Positions 43,701 to 54,703 of a stretch of DNA of 64,000 nt are shown here, one piece after another. The DNA comes from Limnomonas spitsbergensis. Its lineage: Eukaryota; Chlorophyta; Chlorophyceae; Chlamydomonadales. The notes under the pieces are model-generated. The model saw only the letters and a list, made by a program, of their open reading frames with translations, was not told the origin of the DNA and ran no database searches. A program made the position numbers and the translations under genes. How positions within the stretch are numbered: the first letter of the stretch is position 1; each line of letters begins with the position of its first letter. The stretch spans positions 62,001 to 126,000 of the forward strand of contig JAYJMM010000069.1 in assembly GCA_037349105.1 (NCBI GenBank), written 5' to 3'.

Positions 43701-46700
43701 GGTACCTCACAGTCGGGCGACAACGCCCACCCCACTGCCTATGCTCACTGCACAAATCCTGCCGCTAGCAAGGTTGGCAAAGTCCCGTGTGCGGACTTGT
43801 GGAACCTACCCACGCCACTGCCCATGCCCTTGCCTCTGTCCACCTGCCCCTGCCCACCTGCCTCTGCCGTGGAACCTGCCCCTGCCCACCTGCCCCCCTG
43901 CCCCTGCCCCCCTGCCCCTGCCCCTGCCCACCTGCCCACTTGCCCCTGCCCCTGCCCACCTGCCAAGCGCCCCGATGCTGTGCGCTTCGTCCAGGTACAA
44001 GTAAGCGCGGTACTTCTTCTTGACCTCGACAATCTCCTTAAGCCGACATGTCTCACCCTCCATGCTGTAGATGCCCTCGACCATGATGATGATCTGCTCA
44101 CACGAGGGTGCAGCGATGACATTGGCACGATTTGAATTTGAATTCAAATTGAAGTTCTGAAGATGCCAATTACAGTTAATCTTCAACACTTCAGTTGCTC
44201 TTTGACAATAATGTAGGATGCTGTCCATGTCTTAAAGATACTTAAGATGATTTACCGGGGGCTGATTTAAAAAACAGCCTGGGCTCGTTACCATGAGGAC
44301 CCGCCCACAAGGGCTCTGCGACCAGGTTCCGGCTAAATTTAATTCGAATCATAATCACGGGGTGGGAGGGGGAGGGCACACACCGGGAGATGAATGCTGC
44401 CATACTCTAAATCAGCTGCCCGGTGTTCTCCCCTTGTCTGCTTTCGGCAATAATTGGCTTAAAGCCCAGAGGGACACCTGGAGCTTGTCCTAGGCTGTCC
44501 GATAACGTAGACCCGAAGCAGCTGCACCGAGCCGTCACACATGCTGGTCTCAACACCACACGCCCTGCCTTGATCCTCCCCCCCCTGGGCCACCCATGGC
44601 TGGCCACACACCGGCTAGCAGACATCTGAGTGGGGACCCAATCAAGCGAAATGGAGGAAACACTGAATCCGGAAGTGTGGATACTCTTAGAGTAGATATA
44701 GTCTCCAGTCTCCACACGCTTTCTGGTGTTGGAGAAATGAACCCTCCCCAGTCCCCACTCAGCACACTAAAAAAACATATTGTAAAAATGCAAGAACACA
44801 AAAAGCTGTGCAAAACGAGCAAGACGCGTTGTGCCCATGCCCCGCACCTTCTTCCAGGGTGTGTGGAAGCGGGGCTGGCCCTCAGCAATGCTTGCCCGCA
44901 ACACGTCCTCGAGGTGCACCACATCGTTGTGCCTAAAGGGGGTGGGGAGTACAGGGCTTTAATGTGCATGGCTCACAGCAACGGCTCTGCTTCATTTCAG
45001 CGAACTCCTGAAAACTGGGGTCGACGAACATACCGGTATAATTAAATATATTTGCGAGCACCCCCCACCTGAACACCTTGACCTTGGCGCCTGATGAGCG
45101 CGCACCCACGACAATCGATGCATGGTTCAGCGCATCTGAGATGAGGAGGCAGCCCTGTCACACACCCAGGATTCAGGGTTCAGGAAATAGATTTCACAGC
45201 TCAGGTTAGGGGTTACAGGTTACAGGCACCTGAGATGAGGAGGCAGCCCTGTCACACACCTAGAATTCAGGGTTCAGGGTTCAGGGTTCAGGGTTCAGGA
45301 CATAGATTTCACAGCTCAGGTTAGGGTGAGCGACACCTGAAACGTTGGTTGCCCATCAGGCCATCATTGACGCAACCCACAGTTGGAAATGCAGGTTGAG
45401 AATCAAAAAATTTCCTGGGGCCAGCTTAAAATGAAATCATTCACAAGTACCCGAGGACATGCAATTCAAATGCACATGAGCCATCACAGACCCCTCCTGA
45501 ACAAGCCGTACATCTGTATATTGCATCCATATGCTCCATACATTTGTGTGGTGCACTTTGCCGGCCAGCACGGGCACAGTGGTTGAGTTCATGGTGTAGT
45601 CCATGCCACATTCATACATACGCCCTACATCCACACATCGTATCCCTTTCGCCAACCCATCATGAATTTGTGTGCAGAGCGTGCGCCGGTTTGCTCAGGA
45701 ATGAAGTATGTGGCCCCCCTGTCGATCACTATTAGATATCCACTATCCTCCAAACCCGGCTCGTCAGCGACTCAGCGTCCAGCTGTCCTGTGGAAGTCAC
45801 GGCCACATGCACCTTGCCAGCTAGGACAGGGATGACAGCACAGTTGGCGGCATACCCCATTCCCCTTCTCTACATCAGCCTTAACCAGTCCTGTGACAGT
45901 AACCGCCACACACACCTTGCCAGCTAGGACAGGGATGACAGCAGAGTTGGTGGCGTAGCCCATACCAAACACGACAGCCTGCTCCTTGCCCAGGAAGGTT
46001 GCGATGGACTTCTCAAGCTCCACGTGCAGATTCGTGGTGCCTGCGACAGTGGCAGTCGGAGACTGTTTGAGAGGCTACTCTTGTACGCACTGGCAGGCCC
46101 ACAGACGCAGGCGGCAGGCCACGGACCACGGAAGAAGAAGAACTGGCGTTGACAGCCTTGTGGTACGGCACATCACGCATAGCTCTGATTTGAATAACAG
46201 TTCAAGTCCACCAGTGCTCAATAACTGTATGCTAATATAGCATTGCTGGATCTGATGTTAAGGGACATGCCGGATGGCAGCCACTAGGACAACTCAGACA
46301 AAACAAGATGTCGCCTCCAGCCAGTGGCCTCAGCGGCAGACCCTGCCGCACCAGGAGACCCCGGCTGTAAACCCTAACGGAGCTGTAATGCAGCAGTGCA
46401 GCTGAGTCCCCGTCAAATAAGCGCTGCACGGCGCACCTGCTTCGATGCGTGAGCTGCAGGTGCTCACTCCCAGCTCCTTCAGGGAGGCCTGCACCCGGGG
46501 CGTGCAGTACTCGTCCGCCGCGGCAAAGCCGAGGTAGTTGTAACTGCCCAGGTTGAGGCAGCGCTTGGCAGTGCCCGTGAAGCGGAGGGGGCGGCTGAAG
46601 CCACTGCGGAGGGGAGGGGAGGCAGTGCTCTCGCATTTAGGTTTCAGGGCAGTGGAAATTTGAGTTTCTGGTATACACCAGGGGTAAAACAACCTTACAG

Positions 46701-49700
46701 AAATGGATTTTAGGACATCTAATGCCAGTCTTTTTTGCGGGGCAGGGAATGCCTCAGCACTGCTAACGCAGCACCTGCTCCAAGGCACTCGAGCAGTTAC
46801 CTGTGAAAAGGCACTACATCCCGCTCCACGACGTCAATCCAAGCGCCGGGGGCGCTGCAAATGGGTCGATTCCAGCAATCCTGCAGAGGGACCAACAGGG
46901 GGCCATTCAGCAGTTTTTGTGCCGGGGGTTGAACATACACTGCGAGGTCTGCGAATGGATCGGCTCAAAAAAACGAGGGTTTATCTGCCGGAGACGACCT
47001 TGGAGGACTATCCCCGGCAGATACAGTTGCATGCCCCAATCATCCTGCACAGCCAGCAGGGTTGTACCCCAAAGTTGGTACCCCGAGCTTATTTTGGCTG
47101 CTATTACCAGCTGGTCAAACATGATGCTCCCGAAGTTGGTCAAGCATGGTACTTCAGAGCGTCGAACAATAAGGGTCCCCCCCCATCCCTTCCGTTGGTG
47201 CCCTGATCCCCCCCATCCCTTCCGTTGGTGCCCTGATCCCCCCCATCCCTTCCGTTGGTGCCCTGATCCCCCCCATCCCTTCCGTTGGTGCCCTGATCCC
47301 CCCCATCCCTTCCATTGGTGCCCTGATCCCCCCCCATCCCTTCCGTTGGTGCCCTGATCCCCCCCCATCCCTTCCGTTGGTGCCCTGATCCCCCCCCATC
47401 CCTTCCGTTGGTGCCCTGGTCCCCCCCCATCCCTTCCGTTGGAACCCTGATCCCCCCCCATCCCTTCCGTTGGTGCCCTGATCCCCCCCATCCCTTCCGT
47501 TGGTGCCCTGATCCCCCCCATCCCTTCCGTTGGTGCCCTGATCCCCCCCCATCCCTTCCATTGGTGCCCTGATCCCCCCCCATCCCTTCCGTTGGTGCCC
47601 TGATCCCCCCCATCCGTTCCGTTGGTGCCCTGATCCCCCCCCATCCCTTCCGTTGGTGCTCTGATCCCCCCCATCCCTTCCGTTGGTGCCCTGATCCCCC
47701 CCCATCCCTTCCGTTGGTGCCCTGATCACCCCCATCCCTTCCGTTGGTGCCCTGATCTCCCCCCATCCCTTCCGTTGGTGCCCTGATCCCCCCCCATCCC
47801 TCCTGTTGGTGCCCTGATCCCCCCCATCCCTTCTGTTAGTGCCCTGATCCCCCCCATCCCTTCCGTTGGTGCCCTGATCCCCCCCATCCCTTCCGTTGGT
47901 GCCCTGATCCCCCCCCATCCCTTCCGTTGGTGCCCTGATCCCCCCCATCCCTTCCGTTGGTGCCCTGATCCCCCCCATCCCTTCCGTTGGTGCCCTGATC
48001 CACCCCCATCCCTTCCGTTGGTGCCCTGATCCTCCCTTCCGTTGGTGCCCTCATCCCCCCCCATCCCTTCCGTTGGTGCCCTGATCCCCCACATCCCTTC
48101 CGTTGGTGCCCTGATCCCCCCCATCCCTTCCGTTGGTGCCCTGATCCCCCCCCATCCCTTCCGTTGGTGCCCTGATCCCCCCCCATCCCTTCCATTGGTA
48201 CCCTGATCCCCCCCCATCCCTTCCGTTGGTGCCCTGATTCCCCCCTTACCTTCCGTTGGTGCCCTGATCCCCCCCATCCCTTCTGTTGGTGCCCTGATCA
48301 CCCCCATCCCTTCCGTTGGTGCCCTGATCCCCCCCATCCCTTCCGTTGGTGCCCTGATCCCCCACATCCCTTCCGTTGGTGCCCTGATCCCCCCCCCATC
48401 CCTTCCGTTGGTGCCCTGATCCCCCCCCATCCCTTCTGTTGGTGCCCTGATCCCCCCCATCCCTTCCGTTGGTGCCTGATCCCCCCCATCCCTTCCGTTG
48501 GTGCCCTGATCCCCCCCCATCCCTTCCGTTGGTGCCCTGATCCCCCCCATCCCTTCCGTTGGTGCCCTGATCCCCCCCCATCCCTTCCGTTGGTGCCCTG
48601 ATCCCCCCCCATCCCTTCCGTTGGTGCCCTCATCCCCCCCCATCCCTTCCGTTGGTGCCCTGATCCCCCCCCATCCCTTCCGTTGGAGCCCTGATCCCCC
48701 CCATCCCTTCCGTTGGTGCCCTGATCCCACCCCATCCCTTCCGTTGGAGCCCTGATCCCCCCCATCCCTTCCGTTGGTGCCCTGATCCCCCCCATCCCTT
48801 CCGTTGGTGCCCTGATCCCCCCCATCCCTTCCGTTGGTGCCCTGATCCCCCCCATCCCTTCCGTTGGTGCCCTGATCCCCCCCATCCCTTCCGTTGGTGC
48901 CCTGATCCCCCCCATCCCTTCCGTTGGTGCCCTGATCCGCCCCATCCCTTCCGTTGGTGCCCTGATCCCCCCCATCCCTTCCGTTGGTGCCCTGATCCCC
49001 CCCATCCCTTCCGTTGGTGCCCTGGTCCCCCCCCATCCCTTCCGTTGGTGCCCTGATCCCCCCCCATCCCTTCCGTTGGTGCCCTGATCCCCCCCCATCC
49101 CTTCCGTTGGTGCCCTGATCCCCCCCCATCCCTTCCGTTGGTGCCCTGATTCCCCCCCTACCTTCCGTTGGTGCCCTGATCCCCCCCCATCCTTTCTGTT
49201 GGTGCCCTGATCCCCCCCATCCCTTCCGTTGGTGCCCTGATCCCCCCCATCCCTTCCGTTGGTGCCTGATCCCCCCCATCCCTTCCGTTGGTGCCCTGAT
49301 CCCCCACATCCCTTCCGTTGGTGCCCTGATCCCCCCCATCCCTTCCGTTGGTGCCCTGATCCCCCCCTATCCCTTCCGTTGGTGCCCTGATCCCCCCCCA
49401 TCCCTTCCGTTGGTGCCCTGATCCCCCCCCATCCCTTCCGTTGGTGCCCTGATCCCCCCCCATCCCTTCCGTTGGAGCCCTGATCCCCCCCATCCCTTCC
49501 GTTGGTGCCCTGAACCCCCCCATCCCTTCCGTTGGTGCCCTGATCCCCCCCCATCCCTTCCGTTGGTGCCCTGGTCCCCCCCCATCCCTTCCGTTGGAAC
49601 CCTGATCCCCCCCCATCCCTTCCGTTGGTGCCCTGATCTCCCCCATCCCTTCCGTTGATGCCCTGATCCCCCCCATCCCTTCCGTTGGTGCCCTGATCCC

Positions 49701-52700
49701 CCCCCATCCCTTCCGTTGGTGCCCTGATCCCCCCCCATCCCTTCCGTTGGTGCCCTGATCCCCCCCATCCGTTCCGTTGGTGCCCTGATCCCCCCCCATC
49801 CCTTCCGTTGGTGCTCTGATCCCCCCCATCCCTTCCGTTGGTGCCCTGATCTCCCCCCATCCCTTCCGTTGGTGCCCTGATCCCCCCCCATCCCTCCTGT
49901 TGGTGCCCTGATCCCCCCCATCCCTTCCGTTGGTGCCCTAATCCCCCCCCATCCCTCCTGTTGGTGCCCTGATCCCCCCCATCCCTTCTGTTGGTGCCCT
50001 GATCCCCCCCATCCCTTCCGTTGGTGCCCTGATCCCCCCTATCCCTTCCGTTGGTGCCCTGATCCCCCCCCATCCCTTCCGTTGGTGCCCTGATCCCCCC
50101 CATCCCTTCCGTGGGTGCCCTGATCCCCCCCATCCCTGCTGTTGGTGCCCTGATCCACCCCCATCCCTTCCGTTGGTGCCCTGATCCTCCCTTCCGTTGG
50201 TGCCCTGATCCCCCCCATCCCTTCCGTTGGTGCCCTGATCCCCCACATCCCTTTCGTTGGTGCCCTGATCCCCCCCCATCCCTTCCGTTGGTGCCCTGAT
50301 CCCCCCCCATCCCTTCCGTTGGTGCCCTGATCCCCCCCCATCCCTTCCGTTGGTGCCCTGATCCCCCCCCATCCCTTCCGTTGGTGCCCTGATTCCCCCC
50401 TTACCTTCCGTTGGTGCCCTGATCCCCCCCCATCCCTTCTGTTGGTGCCCTGATCACCCCCATCCCTTCCGTTGGTGCCCTGATCCCCCCCCATCCCTTC
50501 CGTTGGTGCCCTGATCGCCCCCCATCCCTTCCGTTGGTGCCCTCATCCCCCCCCATCCCTTCCGTTGGTGCCCTGATCCCCCCCCATCCCTTCCGTTGGT
50601 GCCCTGATCCCCCCCATCCGTTCCGTTGGTGCCCTGATCCCCCCCCATCCCTTCCGTTGGTGCTCTGATCCCCCCCATCCCTTCCGTTGGTGCCCTGATC
50701 TCCCCCCATCCCTTCCGTTGGTGCCCTGATCCCCCCCCATCCCTCCTGTTGGTGCCCTGATCCCCCCCATCCCTTCCGTTGGTGCCCTAATCCCCCCCCA
50801 TCCCTCCTGTTGGTGCCCTGATCCCCCCCATCCCTTCTGTTGGTGCCCTGATCCCCCCCATCCCTTCCGTTGGTGCCCTGATCCCCCCTATCCCTTCCGT
50901 TGGTGCCCTGATCCCCCCCCATCCCTTCCGTTGGTGCCCTGATCCCCCCCATCCCTTCCGTGGGTGCCCTGATCCCCCCCATCCCTGCTGTTGGTGCCCT
51001 GATCCACCCCCATCCCTTCCGTTGGTGCCCTGATCCTCCCTTCCGTTGGTGCCCTGATCCCCCCCATCCCTTCCGTTGGTGCCCTGATCCCCCACATCCC
51101 TTTCATTGGTGCCCTGATCCCCCCCCATCCCTTCCGTTGGTGCCCTGATCCCCCCCCATCCCTTCCGTTGGTGCCCTGATCCCCCCCCATCCCTTACGTT
51201 GGTGCCCTGATCCCCCCCCATCCCTTCCGTTGGTGCCCTGATTCCCCCCTTACCTTCCGTTGGTGCCCTGATCCCCCCCCATCCCTTCTGTTGGTGCCCT
51301 GATCACCCCCATCCCTTCCGTTGGTGCCCTGATCCCCCCCCATCCCTTCCGTTGGTGCCCTGATCGCCCCCCATCCCTTCCGTTGGTGCCCTCATCCCCC
51401 CCCATCCCTTCCGTTGGTGCCCTGATCCCCCCCCATCCCTTCCGTTGGAGCCCTGATCCCCCCCATCCCTTCCGTTGGTGCCCTGATCCCCCCCATCCCT
51501 TCCGTTGGTGCCCTGATCCCCCCCATCCCTTCCGTTGGTGCCCTGATCCCCCCCCATCCCTTCCGTTGGTGCCCTGATCCCCCCCATCCCTTCCGTTGGT
51601 GCCCTGATCCCCCCCATCCCTTCCGTTGGTGCCCTGATCCCCCCCATCCCTTCCGTTGGTGCCCTGATCCCCCCCAACCCTTCCGTTGGTGCCCTGATCC
51701 CCCACATCCCTTCCGTTGGTGCCCTGATCCCCCCCCATCCCTTCCGTTGGTGCCCTGATCCCCCCCATCCCTTCCGTTGGTGCCCTGATCCCCCCCCATC
51801 CCTTCCGTTGGTGCCCTGATCCCCCCCCATCCCTTCCGTTGATGCCCTGATTCCCCCCTTACCTTCCGTTGGTGCCCTGATCCCCCCCCATCCCTTCTGT
51901 TGGAGCCCTGATCCCCCCCATCCCTTCCGTTGGTGCCCTGATCCCCCCCATCCCTTCCGTTGGTGCCTGATCCCCCCCATCCCTTCCGTTGGTGCCCTGA
52001 TCCCCCCCCATCCCTTCCGTTGGTGCCCTGATCCCCCCCATCCCTTCCGTTGGTGCCCTGATCCCCCCCCATCCCTTCCGTTGGTGCCCTGATCCCCCCC
52101 CATCCCTTCCGTTGGCGCCCTCATCCCCCCCCATCCCTTCCGTTGGTGCCCTGATCCCCCCCCATCCCTTCCGTTGGTGCGCTGATCCCCCCCCATCCCT
52201 TCCGTTGGTGCCATGAACCCCCCATACCTTCCGCTGGTGCCCTGATCCCCCCCATCCCTTCCGTTGGAGCCCTGATCCCCCCCATCCCTTCCGTTGGTGC
52301 CCTGATCCCCCCCATCCCTTCCGTTGGTGCCCTGATCCCCCCCATCCCTCCTGTTGGTGCCCTGATCCCCCCCCATCCCTTCCGTTGGAGCCCTGATCCC
52401 CCCCCATCCCTTCCGTTGGTGCCCTGATCCCCCCCATCCCTTCTGTTGGTGCCCTGATCCCCCCCCATCCCTTCCGTTGGAGCCCTGATCCCCCCCATCC
52501 CTTCCGTTGGTGCCCTGATCCCCCCCTTCCCTTCCGTTGGAGCCCTGATCCCCCCCCATCCCTTCCGTTGGTGCCCTGATCCCCCCCATCCCTTCCGTTG
52601 GTGCCCTGATCCCCCCCATCCCTTCCGTTGGTACCCTGATCCCCCCCATCCCTTCCGTTGGTGCCCTGATCCCCCCCATCCCTTCCGTTGGTGCCCTGAT

Positions 52701-52992
52701 CCCCCCCCATCCCTTCCGTTGGTGCCCTGATGCCCCCCCGCCCTGGCCGTAACATCCCGCACCCTGGCCGTAACATCCCCCACCCTGGCCGAAACATCCC
52801 CCGCCCTGGACCAATCCTGGCCCGATCCTCGGTGATCTGGCCCGGGAGACCTGCAGGTCTGACTAGACAGAGGACCCCCCTATCCAATCAGTGGGTTTAG
52901 GCCAAGGGGGGCTGACGGACACTCACTTTGATTCGAGAGAACACGCGGCGATCATAGAAGTCCTCCTCCTTCTCTCGAATGGGAGCATAACC
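37778..52992 (-). CDS. LCB2: Serine palmitoyltransferase catalytic subunit (LCB2), 13 exons, 5' end not found
   Basis: Exons in transcript order: 52992-52927, 46880-46801, 46603-46437, 46040-45916, 45154-45069, 44932-44848, 44093-43960, 42948-42887, 41923-41733, 40934-40770, 39887-39789, 39043-38978, 38026-37778. All introns are GT-AG and all phases agree, giving 524 residues. The enzyme joins L-serine and palmitoyl-CoA to 3-ketosphinganine at the ER, paired with LCB1. Landmarks are GYAPI with [87 protein letters not shown], the PLP-lysine motif [26 protein letters not shown] and [13 protein letters not shown]. The N-terminal 40-60 residues with the membrane helix are missing and should lie beyond 53 kb. 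The last exon adds a repeat-rich tail ([14 protein letters not shown]) absent from typical LCB2. The DCWNRP and GYAPI segments exclude ALAS or KBL. Confidence 0.95.
38138..38578 (-). repeat. Echoes of the 5' edge of the last LCB2 exon (3 copies)
   Basis: Decayed copies of the start of exon 13 ([13 protein letters not shown]) lie at about 38138-38162, 38345-38375 and 38548-38578. They read for example [11 protein letters not shown] and [13 protein letters not shown]. They are about 200 bp apart, inside the intron just upstream of the real exon. Confidence 0.75.
39240..39730 (-). repeat. Echoes of LCB2 exon 11 (3 copies downstream of it)
   Basis: Exon 11 carries [20 protein letters not shown]. 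Decayed copies follow in the next intron at about 39650-39730 ([10 protein letters not shown]), 39375-39450 ([17 protein letters not shown]) and 39240-39320 ([20 protein letters not shown]). The first also keeps a donor-like GTACGAGG after LE, but has a frameshift. Confidence 0.8.
39926..40312 (-). repeat. Echoes of the acceptor and start of LCB2 exon 11 (4 copies)
   Basis: The real junction is CATGCAG before GTCGTCGTGGGCCC. Copies with CAG before GTTGTCGTGGGCCC or the like lie near 39930, 40050, 40205 and 40290, spaced by intron sequence rich in CCCTAAA-type words. Each offers a plausible acceptor followed by VVVGPP and then loses similarity. Confidence 0.8.
40505..40665 (-). repeat. Echoes of the 3' end of LCB2 exon 10 (2 copies)
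   Basis: The end of exon 10 includes ATCTTCAGCAGGATGTGCCT and GTGGCCACG before the donor. Copies at about 40625-40665 (ATCTTTGGCAGGATAT...GTGGCCACG before GTGTAT) and about 40505-40560 (ATCTTCAGCAGGATGTGCCT) lie in the downstream intron. Confidence 0.75.
41016..41675 (-). repeat. Echoes of the 5' part of LCB2 exon 10 (4 copies)
   Basis: Exon 10 begins [19 protein letters not shown]. Partial copies lie near 41033-41065 ([12 protein letters not shown]), 41386-41440, 41484-41513 (ADYVRR) and 41640-41672 (ELVKQL), in the intron before the exon. Confidence 0.7.
42000..42300 (-). repeat. Echoes of the PLP-lysine exon start (3 copies, period about 120 bp)
   Basis: The acceptor and first 30 nt of exon 9 ([12 protein letters not shown]) recur at about 42005-42050, 42127-42165 and 42250-42300. 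The most distant reads [12 protein letters not shown], with the catalytic Lys position changed to Gln. The intron sequence between copies is also repeated (TCTGGTTTAGGGTTA), so the duplicated unit spans intron plus exon edge. Confidence 0.85.
43000..43450. repeat. Degenerate GTGTGAGAGGCAGCAG repeat in an LCB2 intron
   Basis: About 20 imperfect units of roughly 18-24 bp with the core AAGTGTGAGAG(G/A)CAG. It lies in the intron 5' of exon 8 and gives long spurious Ser/His/Leu-rich frames on the minus strand. Confidence 0.85.
43606..43690 (-). pseudogene. Echo of LCB2 exon 7 (DEAHSIG exon)
   Basis: [20 protein letters not shown] and ITAIGR are encoded with a GT donor after R, copying [20 protein letters not shown] and SIGALGR of the real exon 44093-43960. 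The active-site Asp of LDEAH is Asn here, so the copy cannot serve as the normal exon. Confidence 0.8.
43810..43960. repeat. CCCCTGCCCACCTGC low-complexity run
   Basis: (CCTGCCC)(CACCTGC) units begin immediately at the donor of exon 7 (GTGGGCAGGGGCAGG on the minus strand). It looks like slippage growth from the splice donor into the intron. Confidence 0.9.
45225..45330 (-). repeat. Echo of LCB2 exon 5 start plus TTCAGGG microsatellite
   Basis: GAGATGAGGAGGCAGCCCTG with TCACACACC (plus strand), which spans the acceptor and first codons of exon 5, occurs at 45138-45167 and again about 95 bp on. It is followed in both copies by ATTCAGGGTTCAGG and ATAGATTTCACAGCTCAGGT. The second copy has an expanded TTCAGGG run. 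Confidence 0.85.
45551..45865 (-). repeat. Echoes of the 3' part of LCB2 exon 4 (2 copies)
   Basis: The exon end [17 protein letters not shown] before GTGTGT recurs at about 45805-45865 as [17 protein letters not shown] before GTGCAT. It recurs at about 45551-45606 as [17 protein letters not shown] before GTGCAC. Both keep the GT donor, and the nearer copy is 103 bp from the original. Confidence 0.85.
47174..52735. repeat. 30-bp minisatellite, about 185 copies, in an LCB2 intron
   Basis: The unit is ATCCCTTCCGTTGGTGCCCT followed by GAT and a run of 6-8 C. Variants (GTTCCGTTGG, TCCTGTTGG, a shortened GATCCTCCCTTCC unit) recur in the same order at steps of about 850 bp and about 2.15 kb, so large blocks were duplicated. 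It fills most of the 6.0-kb intron between LCB2 exons 52992-52927 and 46880-46801. Minus-strand open frames of up to 670 codons ([11 protein letters not shown] repeats) are by-products. Confidence 0.97.
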
Positions 52993-53264
52993 CTAGGTTG
53001 TAGAGGAATAACAGAAAAACATCTCAAGAGCATGGACGGAAGGTAGGTTTGTCATGAGGACGTGTGGCTTCAGTCGCATGGGGCATGTCTTGAGACCTGC
53101 CGCTCGAGTCACTAAACAGGCTCCAACTAAAAGGGAAGCATGCACAATCTATGATTGCTTGGCCCTGAATAACCGACCCGCTGGAGGCAGGTGTGGATCC
53201 CTTTTTGCGGCTCTAAAGACAGCCCTTGGGGATGTGCGCGCGGGTGAGCACAGCAGTCCATGCG
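52993..53264. other. LCB2 intron or upstream region; first exon not located
   Basis: The region just 5' of exon 52992-52927 has a good pyrimidine tract and acceptor (CTCTACAACCTAG). I searched by eye for the hydrophobic N-terminal segment of LCB2 on the minus strand up to about 55 kb and did not find it. Confidence 0.4.
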
Positions 53265-53560
53265 CATGTACACATGTAAGCATGTGCGCATCTTAACGCA
53301 TGTGTTAACCCTGTCCCATGTCAATGTTTGCATGCACGGCATGCATGTGCATGTATGGCATACATGTGCATGTGCGGCATGCGTGTGTATGATAGCATAT
53401 GCGGCATGCATGTGCATGCCGCACATGCTAACATGCATGTGCATGTTTGCATGTGTGGCATGCATGTGCATGTTAGCCCGTGCGGCATGCGTGTTTATGT
53501 AAGCATGTGCGGCATGTGTCTGCATGTGAGCATGTGCGGCATGCAGGGTTATGTACCGCG
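53265..53560. repeat. GCATGTGCGGCATGCATGTG tandem repeat
   Basis: About 15 imperfect units of roughly 18-20 bp made of GCATG, TGTGC and GGCATG words. The unit is nearly palindromic around GCATGC, so open frames appear on both strands. Confidence 0.9.
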
Positions 53561-53578
53561 CGTGGCTGTCTCCTTCCA

Positions 53579-53857
53579 GCAGAGGTGAGGAGCTCCCTCA
53601 ATCTTCCGAGCCAGTACACGATCGTAAGCCTGCATGAACCAAGGGTGGAGGATCTGAACACGGGTGAAGCTTTGGGCGTTCTTCCTTCAGGCAGCTCATT
53701 TACAGGCGCTTCCGGGGAAACTCACACCAACAGCGTGTTCAAGCTAGTGAGGAACGGCGGAGAAGCCACCCGGACGGGCTTAACGTTCTCAATCAAAGGC
53801 ATCATGTTGCAGCTGTGCACTTTGCGACGGACGATGTTGTTCCGTGACTGGAGTTGA
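53579..53857 (+). CDS. Possible exon, function unknown
   Basis: After a CTCCTTCCAG acceptor the plus frame reads EVRSSLNLPSQYTIVSLHEP and EALGVLPSGSSFTGASGE, and stops at TGA 53855-53857. The composition is protein-like but there is no recognisable domain and no partner exon. Weak. Confidence 0.25.
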   Translation, partial: AEVRSSLNLPSQYTIVSLHEPRVEDLNTGEALGVLPSGSSFTGASGETHTNSVFKLVRNGGEATRTGLTFSIKGIMLQLCTLRRTMLFRDWS

Positions 53858-54703
53858 CCTTGTCCACACAATTCAAGTCGCGAGTAGTTTCGCGACACGT
53901 GAAGTGACGCGCCCGATTCCAAAGACGAATGTAAAGTTCCGGTGCCTGAATGTGTCCCGTTAATCAATGTGGGGACACGCAATGGTCAAATTGGCGATTC
54001 AGGGCGATTGAATCAAGTTTGACAGCCACCCCTAGGATTATAGCTCCAGTATCCGTGTTGCCTAATCAATCACGCTTTCACTGGCGTGTGGGGCGAGAAG
54101 AAGGAGGTGATATCAAAGGAAAGAAACACAGCTCGGCCAAATTTTTGTAGGAATAATTAAGCCCACGATCATGGCATTTTTGACCTGTTACCGAGACGGC
54201 ATAGTATGAACTCCCGTATGAACACGCAGTAATCCAGGAACGTATAACTTAGGTCGGGTTCAACCAGCTCCGAGACATCAGCGGAGAGCCCCTTGCCCTC
54301 GTCAAGAAACCCACTTATGAAAAAGCCAGGACTGGAGGGCCGCGACGAGTCTTGCACAGTATCACAATCTTTTATATCGTGAAACTGTGTGACTTATATA
54401 CGATACCACCGGCCACGCACGGCCGCGGCATCCAGCGTGGTCGGATTCCAGCATCAGCCTCCGCACAATTTGAATTCGGCCCTCTCCTACCGGCGTTACG
54501 TCACGGGTTTTCGAGTGTTTAGGCTGACACCTTACACTTCGTGAAGTACCGACAAATAAAGAACCTTAGGCGCGAGGTACATACCACAAGAGGTTTGGCG
54601 ATGGGCGTATTTTGCATTTTTTGCTACGTGTCTGGCCAAATCGGGTACGCGCTCTGAGGCTGAGAAATCCCTGGTGCGTGTCGCCCCGAATTGGCAGAGG
54701 ACA

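Noticed and set aside
44330..44360. tRNA-like AATTCGAATCATAATC
   Set aside because: No cloverleaf could be built around it. I found no convincing tRNA anywhere in the window.
47174..52735. CRISPR-like array of 30-bp repeats
   Set aside because: There are no spacers, only a C-run that varies in length, and no cas genes nearby.
47140..52887. Very long minus-strand ORFs of up to 670 codons made of [22 protein letters not shown] repeats
   Set aside because: They lie wholly inside the 30-bp minisatellite between two LCB2 exons. The unit is near a multiple of three and lacks stops in several frames, so open frames are automatic.
53260..53588. Met/Cys/His-rich ORFs (HACACMAYMCMCGMR type)
   Set aside because: They come from the nearly palindromic GCATGTGCGGCATG repeat, open on both strands.
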